DNA of 26,123 nt from Caryophanales bacterium (GTDB lineage: Bacteria > Bacillota > Bacilli > Alicyclobacillales > SLC66), in the NCBI GenBank assembly GCA_027341705.1, contig DAIELO010000003.1, positions 1 to 26,123 on the forward strand. Direction: 5' to 3'. The first letter of the stretch is position 1. Every line of letters begins with the position of its first letter. The notes under the pieces are model-generated. The model was not told the origin of the DNA and made no database searches. It worked only from the letters and a program-made list of their open reading frames with translations. The position numbers and the translations under genes were made by a program. Below are positions 17,906 through 24,290 of this stretch, in pieces.

Positions 17906-18387
17906 GTCTCATCACGCTCGCTTTCCAACAAACGAGCGACAAAATCCACTTCACCGCGACCAATTCCTAATTCTTTTGCGATCATTTGCGTATCCTTCCC
18001 TTCAATCAGTAAGCGTGCCACCTCCTGATATTTGGGTGAAAGAAAAGACGGGGGTTCTCTATGTAGTATAGGCATATCCTCTATATCCATTTTGCTGGTT
18101 GTAGTAGTGCGTTCTAAGTTCTGTATGCGATCTGTCAAACGCTTAAGCTCAGTACTTACACTCGTAATTCGATTAGTAATAGCCAAATTCTCTTCGTCCA
18201 TTTTTTTTCTCAAATGCGAGACCATTTCTACAAAGCGATCATTTTCAGATTCCATTTCCGCAATAAAGTGTTCCATGTTGTCCAATATTTCCCGAGGTCG
18301 CTTATTTGATTTAAAATTACGCATACTAATCGCCGCTAAAAGAATCAGCACTCCCACCAAAAGCACATATACATAAGGCATCACCAT
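17902..18387 (-). CDS. SwrB-like DUF6115 membrane protein
   Basis: This 161 aa protein has one N-terminal membrane segment (about 4-22), a charged coiled coil (about 33-95), and a C-terminal helix-turn-helix-like block (about 118-155: YQEVARLLIEGKDTQMIAKELGI). This is the layout of the DUF6115 family, which includes B. subtilis SwrB (YlxL), a factor reported to promote activation of the flagellar export apparatus and swarming. Position supports this: SwrB lies at the end of the fla/che operon just before rpsB in B. subtilis. The ATG at 18387 has AAGGGAG 7 bases upstream. Sequence similarity to SwrB itself is modest, so the function is inferred from architecture and place. Confidence 0.78.
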   Translation of the reverse strand: MVMPYVYVLLVGVLILLAAISMRNFKSNKRPREILDNMEHFIAEMESENDRFVEMVSHLRKKMDEENLAITNRITSVSTELKRLTDRIQNLERTTTTSKMDIEDMPILHREPPSFLSPKYQEVARLLIEGKDTQMIAKELGIGRGEVDFVARLLESERDET

Positions 18388-18410
18388 TCATTCACTCCCT
18401 TCTGAATTTA

Positions 18411-19835
18411 TTATTTCATCTTGCGCAAACCGTTCAAATCCTGAATAAATTTAGTATTACGCAACACTTCATTCACCCCGAAGGTTTCCTCTCCTGTAGA
18501 GATGCTCACTCCGGGATAGACAACGGTTCCAATTTCCACCACCGACGGATCAGCATTTTGCTTCTCTTCCAGCTTGTCCTGATACTCTTGGTAAATATTC
18601 TGCAATATTTGTTTTTCGACACTTAGCGTTTCAATCAGTCTATTCTTATTGTCTAACTGTTCAACCGTTAGACTTTTGCGCAACTTTTCAAGTTGCTGCA
18701 TTTTCGCAAGTATTTCTTCAATTTTTGCAATTTCCTGCATTTTTTTTGCCTGTGCAGCTTCTAATTCAAGAATTTTCTCTTGAATTAGTTTATAAAAAAC
18801 TAATTCAATCCTAGTTTTTGCTCCCATGTGAGAACCTACAACTCGCGCAAATAAGCCCTTCTGTACGCGGGTTAACCCGCCTACCAACAACCCTCGTTTC
18901 CCTACGACACGAACCTCCATCGCCTGAACGACACTATTCATCATACTATCAGAAACAATCACAGCCCCCGCTGCATTGACCACCACATTTTGAAGATAGA
19001 GAGCCCGTATCGAGCCACCAGAGATGATTCTGGTCGTCGTTGAACCCTGTATCCCTCCTCGGATCACGATATCGCCTACTGCCTTCAAATCTGCTGCCTC
19101 AACGATTCCCATGACTTCAATATTGCCTTCTGCTTCGATGCGAAATCCCGCATTGACATTGCCATGAACTAATACACTGCCATTAAAATTAATATTCCCC
19201 GTTGAGAAATCAACATCTTCTTTCACATGATATACAGGAGATATAGATATTTTTTGTCCACTAACATACACAATTTGTCCACTGATTTCAGCAAAAAGTA
19301 GCTTGCCATCCCCAGATTCGTAAGTAAATTTACCCTTAGGTAATTTCAATTGTTTAGGTGGTTTTACTGGGATTTCTTTACCATAGACGTCAATCCCTTG
19401 GTTTCCTTGGATACCTGGTATTATCCTAGCTAGTCGTTCATTGGCATTTGCCATTTGCAGAATCCCAAGTTCTCGATAATCAACTGTACCATTTTCATTC
19501 TGCATAGGAGCAGCCGTTACGTCTCTTTCAAAATAAAACTCTATATCATCATCAGTAGAAGTCGTAGGTGGTATGCCGTGCGCCACTTCCACACCTTCCA
19601 TTGGACTCATCCAACTTTGCAACAATAAATGTGCTTCTGATTCAGAAATTAATCCTTGTGTTAACCCAGCATTTTTAAGATAGTCTAGTAGATCCTGACC
19701 AGAAAAACTAATGCCTTCTTCGTGAATTGGTGGATCGCGAAAATCAACATGTGCAAATAAACGATCCGGACTCACTGATATTTTGATGTAATTAGCAATG
19801 GTACTCACGCCATTAGAAGCATCTTCAGGTGTCAT
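18411..19835 (-). CDS. FapA family (DUF342) protein
   Basis: This is a 474 aa DUF342 protein. The N-terminal part (about 1-190) has IIPGIQGNQGIDVYGKEI followed by KPPKQLKLPKG, typical of the family. The middle (about 200-340) is a repetitive beta-helix-like stretch: GNINFNGSVLVHGNV, AEGNIEVMGIVEAADLKA, and GDIVIRGGI. A long coiled coil (about 345-430) follows, with a C-terminal IGTVVYPGVSI block. The family is named after a Vibrio protein linked to polar flagellum assembly; its biochemical role is not settled. Here it occupies the slot after cheD where sigD would be expected. The ATG at 19835 has GGAG about 13 bases upstream, longer than normal, and an in-frame TAG just before it rules out a longer start. 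Confidence 0.88.
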   Translation of the reverse strand: MTPEDASNGVSTIANYIKISVSPDRLFAHVDFRDPPIHEEGISFSGQDLLDYLKNAGLTQGLISESEAHLLLQSWMSPMEGVEVAHGIPPTTSTDDDIEFYFERDVTAAPMQNENGTVDYRELGILQMANANERLARIIPGIQGNQGIDVYGKEIPVKPPKQLKLPKGKFTYESGDGKLLFAEISGQIVYVSGQKISISPVYHVKEDVDFSTGNINFNGSVLVHGNVNAGFRIEAEGNIEVMGIVEAADLKAVGDIVIRGGIQGSTTTRIISGGSIRALYLQNVVVNAAGAVIVSDSMMNSVVQAMEVRVVGKRGLLVGGLTRVQKGLFARVVGSHMGAKTRIELVFYKLIQEKILELEAAQAKKMQEIAKIEEILAKMQQLEKLRKSLTVEQLDNKNRLIETLSVEKQILQNIYQEYQDKLEEKQNADPSVVEIGTVVYPGVSISTGEETFGVNEVLRNTKFIQDLNGLRKMK

Positions 19836-19853
19836 GTGAATCTACATTCTCCT

Positions 19854-20330
19854 TCAAATCACGCTTTCTCCATATTGTGCTGTACGGATACCTAATTTAC
19901 CAGTTTGACAATCCAATTCTATGGTTCGTCCAAAATTCCCACCTACTGCTGAAGCGACAATGGGAATATGTAGCTTTTCTAAGACTTCTTGAACCGCTTC
20001 AATATTGCGCGGTCCCACTCGGATCACTTCCAGACCATGTGCATTCGCAAACATTTGTGCTCCACCAGCCATTTTTGCTTTTAATCTCGCTTTGGCAGCC
20101 CCCATACCTAGCACCATTTCCAGCAAATAAGGTACACCTGTATCCGCAAATTTCGCAAGATTCACTTCCTTATCCACATTGCTAACAGGAAGCATGATAT
20201 GTGCCATTCCACCGATTTTCATTATATCATCATAAAGTGTAATCCCTACACAAGAACCAAGTCCCAAGGTGCGCAAAGAGTCCCCGTCCTTTGCCACCTT
20301 GGCATCAGCCATCCCCACCTTGTAAATCAT
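19854..20330 (-). CDS. cheD: Chemoreceptor glutamine deamidase CheD
   Basis: CheD deamidates glutamines on chemoreceptors and is modulated by CheC. The 158 aa protein has TLGLGSCVGITLYD (Thr21, Cys27), GGMAHIMLP (His44), KFADTGVPYLL, KMAGGAQMF, VGPRNIEAV and a late GGNFGRTIELD. The catalytic triad positions Thr21, Cys27 and His44 match those of the Thermotoga maritima enzyme, so it should be active. The start is ATG at 20330 with TGGAGA 7 bases upstream; it overlaps the cheC stop as ATGA, fitting its known CheC-CheD partnership. Confidence 0.96.
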   Translation of the reverse strand: MIYKVGMADAKVAKDGDSLRTLGLGSCVGITLYDDIMKIGGMAHIMLPVSNVDKEVNLAKFADTGVPYLLEMVLGMGAAKARLKAKMAGGAQMFANAHGLEVIRVGPRNIEAVQEVLEKLHIPIVASAVGGNFGRTIELDCQTGKLGIRTAQYGESVI

Positions 20331-20947
20331 TGCTGTATCTCCATTCCCAACGCGCGAAGCAACACTATTTCTTGTCCAGGGTCTGGTAATAGAAAAATGT
20401 GTGCCCTTTCAATTGCTGTTGTATTATGAATAGTGGTATGAATGACCAACGCATAATCGCCTAAAGGCGCATCGGAGAGCAACCCTATTGTCAGAATTGC
20501 CTGCGCCATATCAATTGAAATATACGGAATAGAAGGATACATTTTTAATTGTGTAAAATCAGTTAGAGAAGATAAATAAGATGCAGTTAATATATTGCCC
20601 ATCTCTCCAAGTGCAGACAGTTCCAATTCATTCAATTCTTCACGTGACTGATGCTCAGGCAAGACTTCTCCAGTCAATTGTTTAGCACTTTCCAATGACT
20701 GAATAAAAAACATATTGCCACTGAGATCTCCCGTCACCTTTAAATAGACGCAAGCAACCACAGCTTCTGGCCCACCGACCACATTAGCAATTTCATCAAA
20801 TGAGATTAGCTCCACCTGAGGAACTTGCATCTCGACACCTTGATGCAATATTTGAGATAATGCGGTAGCTGCATGTGCGGCGCCAATATTCCCCACTTCC
20901 CGCAGTACGTCTGCTGCTTCATCTCCTAATCGATACTTTTCAACCAC
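20327..20947 (-). CDS. cheC: CheY-P phosphatase CheC
   Basis: CheC dephosphorylates CheY-P and binds CheD in the adaptation system of Bacillus-type chemotaxis. The 206 aa protein contains both active-site copies: EVGN (Glu17, Asn20) and EMGN (Glu115, Asn118), each followed about 22 residues later by a proline. Both sites look intact. The start is GTG at 20947, with GGGGG 7 bases before it; it lies 2 bases after the cheW stop. Retention of both sites implies that a CheY-like response regulator exists elsewhere in the genome. Confidence 0.95.
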   Translation of the reverse strand: MVEKYRLGDEAADVLREVGNIGAAHAATALSQILHQGVEMQVPQVELISFDEIANVVGGPEAVVACVYLKVTGDLSGNMFFIQSLESAKQLTGEVLPEHQSREELNELELSALGEMGNILTASYLSSLTDFTQLKMYPSIPYISIDMAQAILTIGLLSDAPLGDYALVIHTTIHNTTAIERAHIFLLPDPGQEIVLLRALGMEIQQ

Positions 20948-20949
20948 TA

Positions 20950-21417
20950 TTATACCCCCGTAATCGTCTGCACTTGTGCCACTTCACTATCGTTTAATAT
21001 GCGATTTAAGTTTAATAGCACCAGCAACCGATCCTTTAATTTGGCTACCCCAGACAAATATACGGCTTGTACCCCACCAATCACTGCCGGAGGCGGTTCA
21101 ATGATACTCCCATCAATATCCATCACGTCGTTCGCCGCATCCACAATCAAGGCAATATCATATTCATTATTTCGCACCACAATCAAGCGCGATTCTGCTG
21201 CATATTGTTGCGTGGGCAATCCGAGGCGTTCTCGCAAATCAATGACAGGTGTGACCACCCCGCGTAAATTGATAATACCTTTAACAAAAGAAATTGTATG
21301 TGGAACACTCGTAATTTCAGAAACACGTTCAATGGACATCACTTGGCCCACATCTACTCCGAAAAATTGATCTGCCATCTTAAATACGATTACCTTTATT
21401 GATCCTTGAAAGGACAT
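20950..21417 (-). CDS. cheW: Chemotaxis coupling protein CheW
   Basis: CheW links chemoreceptors to the kinase CheA in the signalling array. The 155 aa protein is a single CheW domain: VIVFKMADQFFGVDVGQV, the VPHTISFVKGIINLRGVVTPVIDLR block at about residues 38-62 (which holds the conserved NLRG), and a second barrel ending DRLLVLLNLNRIL. There is no receiver domain, so it is CheW and not CheV. The ATG at 21417 has an AAGGGGGA ribosome site about 9 bases upstream. In B. subtilis cheA lies between cheB and cheW; here only 32 bases separate the two. Confidence 0.95.
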   Translation of the reverse strand: MSFQGSIKVIVFKMADQFFGVDVGQVMSIERVSEITSVPHTISFVKGIINLRGVVTPVIDLRERLGLPTQQYAAESRLIVVRNNEYDIALIVDAANDVMDIDGSIIEPPPAVIGGVQAVYLSGVAKLKDRLLVLLNLNRILNDSEVAQVQTITGV

Positions 21418-21449
21418 AAATAGAATTCCCCCTTATGTGAACAACATGA

Positions 21450-22025
21450 CTACTGAATCCCAGAAAGAAAATCTCCTATTGCAATTAGCGGCAAAACTTG
21501 ATGCATTCGATCCATTTCATACGCAGCCTTTGGCATACCATACACTACACAGTCTACTTCGTTTTCGACCACAGTAATTCCTCCTTTTAGTCTGACTTCA
21601 TGTAATCCTTTTGCACCATCTGCACCCATCCCAGTTAAAATAGCAGCCCGCTTCGAACCAGCAATGCCTGCAAAACTGTATAAAAAAACATCGATTGATG
21701 GACGGTGTAACATAGTAGGTTCCATTGAATGAAGAAGTTGGATCTTCCCATTCACTTCTCTCACCATCAGATGTATGCCACCTTTGGCCACATATACGTG
21801 ACCAGGTTGAGCGAATTCTTGGTGAGTACTCTCTGAAACATAATGTCCAGTCACGTTTTTTAATCGATCCGCAAATGATTTTGTAAAATTTTCAGGCATA
21901 TGCTGTACAACAAAAACGATCGAGTTCATGTTAAGCGGCATATTTTCCAGCACAATTTGGACAGCTTTCGGTCCCCCCGTTGAAGCACCAATCGCAATTA
22001 CACTTGGCCATGCGCTATTCACCAT
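21450..22025 (-). CDS. cheB: CheB methylesterase domain without receiver domain
   Basis: CheB removes methyl groups from receptor glutamates. This 191 aa protein is the catalytic domain alone. The triad is present: Ser15 in GASTGGP, His42 in VQHMP, Asp136 in GMGADGA. The PGHVYVAKGG, RPSIDVF and GGITVVENE motifs are also there. The roughly 150 aa N-terminal receiver domain that inhibits and, once phosphorylated, activates normal CheB is missing, and no remnant fits in the 29-base gap to flhG. Activity would therefore not be controlled by CheA phosphorylation in the usual way. The ATG at 22025 has only a weak GAGAGTGATG ribosome site. No frameshift is seen. Confidence 0.93.
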   Translation of the reverse strand: MVNSAWPSVIAIGASTGGPKAVQIVLENMPLNMNSIVFVVQHMPENFTKSFADRLKNVTGHYVSESTHQEFAQPGHVYVAKGGIHLMVREVNGKIQLLHSMEPTMLHRPSIDVFLYSFAGIAGSKRAAILTGMGADGAKGLHEVRLKGGITVVENEVDCVVYGMPKAAYEMDRMHQVLPLIAIGDFLSGIQ

Positions 22026-22054
22026 GAATTCATCACTCTCGCACTCATTATCAA

Positions 22055-22921
22055 TTAGTTACGCTTAAAAAATCGTTGAAAAAACGCTTTAATTCCATGT
22101 TCATTCGTCGGTTTTTCTGTATCTGAAATAGAGTTTTTAGCTAATTGATGCATACACTTTGTCACTGCAGCTTGCGGTTCCCCAATGATAAAAGGAACCT
22201 GGCGATTGACAGCCCGCGACACAGCCGCATCTTCTAGTACATATCCTAATGTTTTTAAATTAATATTTAAAAACCTACTTACGACTACCATAAACCGTTC
22301 TGATGTGGCGGCTCCTTCCACCAATGAAGCCACTCGATTGACCACCAGTTGAACGTTTGGGACACTACCTCTTATCGACATCATTTTTAACAACGCATAG
22401 GCATCTGCGACAGAGGTATTCTCCGGCGTAATCACTAGCAATAAATCATCGCATAACCTCATCATCTCAGAAGTCAGTGAACCAAATCCCGCCCCAAAAT
22501 CAATAAATATTTGGTCAAATTCGCCATCGATCATATGCAGTTCATTAGCCAACCGAGCGACTTTTGCATGAGAACGCGATTCATCACTCGGAATACCTGC
22601 TCCACCAGACACAAAATTCAATTCATGAGGGCCTTTCATCATTGCATTTTTTAAAGTGGTTTTCCCATCTAACACATCTTGTAAGCTGTACTCTGGCTTC
22701 ATCCCAAGTAAAATATCGATATTCGAAAAACCAAAATCTCCATCGAGTACCACTACTTTTTTATTCTGTCCCGCAAGCGTCAACGCTAGGTTCAAAACAA
22801 TATTGGTTTTACCTACCCCACCTTTGCCACTAGCAACTGCAATCAGGCGTGTATGCCCAGGGACACTGACAGTCATTTGGTCCTTGATCATTTGGCGTAG
22901 CTGTTCAGCTTGATCTGGCAC
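22055..22921 (-). CDS. flhG: Flagellum number/site regulator FlhG (MinD-like ATPase)
   Basis: FlhG (YlxH, FleN) is a MinD-type ATPase that, with FlhF, sets flagellar number and position. With the start at GTG 22921 the protein is 288 aa. It begins PDQAEQLRQM, matching the N-terminal DQAxxLR motif through which FlhG stimulates the FlhF GTPase. The deviant Walker A ASGKGGVGKTN is near residues 30-40; VVVLDGDFGFSNIDILLG and IFIDFGAG follow, with a basic C-terminal tail (FFQRFFKR) that could bind membrane. The frame opens earlier at a TTG (22939), but AGGAGGT lies 7 bases before the GTG, so the shorter start is preferred. It overlaps flhF by 17 bases. Confidence 0.93.
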   Translation of the reverse strand: MPDQAEQLRQMIKDQMTVSVPGHTRLIAVASGKGGVGKTNIVLNLALTLAGQNKKVVVLDGDFGFSNIDILLGMKPEYSLQDVLDGKTTLKNAMMKGPHELNFVSGGAGIPSDESRSHAKVARLANELHMIDGEFDQIFIDFGAGFGSLTSEMMRLCDDLLLVITPENTSVADAYALLKMMSIRGSVPNVQLVVNRVASLVEGAATSERFMVVVSRFLNINLKTLGYVLEDAAVSRAVNRQVPFIIGEPQAAVTKCMHQLAKNSISDTEKPTNEHGIKAFFQRFFKRN

Positions 22922-24290
22922 TACTTTCACCTCCTGCAAAACGATCTAGAAACCACGCACTTTCAGCAGTAAAGAGATCGCTTGGCACGTGTTGTCCTCC
23001 AGAGATGTAGGAAAGCGGCAGATGAAATTCATCAGCCATGGTCAATGCCAACGAAGGCAATATGGCTTCGTCAGCTTTAGTAAATAATACCCCTTGATAA
23101 CCAATCGGCTTTAAAAGTTCAGCCACCTTAAAAGCCTCTGCTGGACGAGCAGTTAGACTAATCACAAGATAAGTCAGATCAAGTGTCACGGATGCTAAAA
23201 GTTCCTTTAATTCATCAATCTGCTCGTAATCCAGAAAGCTGCGACCTGTTGTGTCAATCAATACTAAATCACATTCACTAAGTTGTTCAAAAGCTTCCTC
23301 TACTTCTACGGCCGACTCCGCAATGGCAAAAGGGATATTCAGGATATCTGAGTACGTTCGTAATTGTTCCACTGCTGCCACGCGAAACGTATCAACAGTT
23401 AATAGCCCTACCGAACGGCCCTCTTTTAATTTTGCATGCGCCGCTAATTTTGCGATCGTTGTCGTCTTCCCCACACCAGTTGGCCCCACGAGCGCTACAT
23501 AGTGGTCTTCTGGGCGAATTAAGCGTAGTGAACCCGCACTAGCCAATGTCTCATGAATGAATGCACGTGTTGCTTCTGATATGGCATGAAAAGAATCTGG
23601 ATTTATCGTTTGAAATGATTGCAATTTAGACATGAATCGCTCAATCAATGGTTGTGAAAGCCCTGTACTCATCCATAGTGAAGTCAGTTTTTTTAAATCT
23701 GCATTTTTTTCTGACCCTGATCCTTCAATCACGTAGTGGGTCAACATGGAACGCAGTTCCTTTAATTCACTGGCCACTGAATCCTTAGTAGAATATGCAG
23801 CTCTCGCTTGTGCAATGTTGTGAAGCGTTGGTGGTGGAGTAGGCAGCGCTTCTTCCACTACCATTTCCGGTTCTTTTGGAGTGATCCTTTCTGGTTCCCA
23901 TTTACGCACTCGCGGCACCCGTCCCACCAACTCTCTGTCGGGTTCAGACACGATGTCCTTGGCTATGTTCGGACTATTTTCATACCTCGGCCTTTCCAAT
24001 GTGGCAACTACTTCATTGTTGCCTCTGGGAATCGACTGCTGCTGTGCTCTACTTGTCCCCACCAACGATGATGACATACTCCTTGCATTGCTAACAGGTT
24101 GGGCTTTTCCCACCTGCTTATCCTCATCAATGGCAGCGATCACTTCGTAAATAGTACGACCAAATAACCCCGCTAATCCTTGAGCACGCACTTTATGTGA
24201 AGACAAGATGACCGCATCGGGACCTAGCTCCAGTTTAATCATTTCGACAGCTTGTGGCATCGATTTGACCAAATATCTTTTAATAAACAC
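22905..24290 (-). CDS. flhF: Flagellar biosynthesis GTPase FlhF
   Basis: FlhF is an SRP-type GTPase that marks the site of flagellum assembly at the membrane. The 461 aa protein has an N-terminal basic B domain (MFIKRYLVKSMPQAVEMIKLELGPDAVILSS), a variable linker (about 75-165), and an NG domain. The P-loop VGPTGVGKTTTIAKLAA is near residue 268, VDTFRVAAVEQLRTYSDIL near 300, LIDTTGRS near 345 and FTKADE near 405. It is longer than the 366 aa B. subtilis protein, mainly in the linker. The start is GTG at 24290, immediately after the flhA stop, with GGTGA 8 bases upstream, so it is coupled to flhA. Confidence 0.95.
   Translation of the reverse strand: MFIKRYLVKSMPQAVEMIKLELGPDAVILSSHKVRAQGLAGLFGRTIYEVIAAIDEDKQVGKAQPVSNARSMSSSLVGTSRAQQQSIPRGNNEVVATLERPRYENSPNIAKDIVSEPDRELVGRVPRVRKWEPERITPKEPEMVVEEALPTPPPTLHNIAQARAAYSTKDSVASELKELRSMLTHYVIEGSGSEKNADLKKLTSLWMSTGLSQPLIERFMSKLQSFQTINPDSFHAISEATRAFIHETLASAGSLRLIRPEDHYVALVGPTGVGKTTTIAKLAAHAKLKEGRSVGLLTVDTFRVAAVEQLRTYSDILNIPFAIAESAVEVEEAFEQLSECDLVLIDTTGRSFLDYEQIDELKELLASVTLDLTYLVISLTARPAEAFKVAELLKPIGYQGVLFTKADEAILPSLALTMADEFHLPLSYISGGQHVPSDLFTAESAWFLDRFAGGESSARSS
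22929..22935 (-). promoter_or_regulatory. Ribosome binding site deciding the flhG GTG start
   Basis: On the minus strand this reads AGGAGGT inside the last codons of flhF, 7 bases before the GTG at 22921. An upstream in-frame TTG (22939) would place this site inside the coding region, so the GTG is the likelier start. Confidence 0.75.

Noticed and set aside
21418..21449. A remnant of cheA between cheB and cheW
   Set aside because: The 32 bases hold only the cheW ribosome site and show nothing resembling a CheA coding end.
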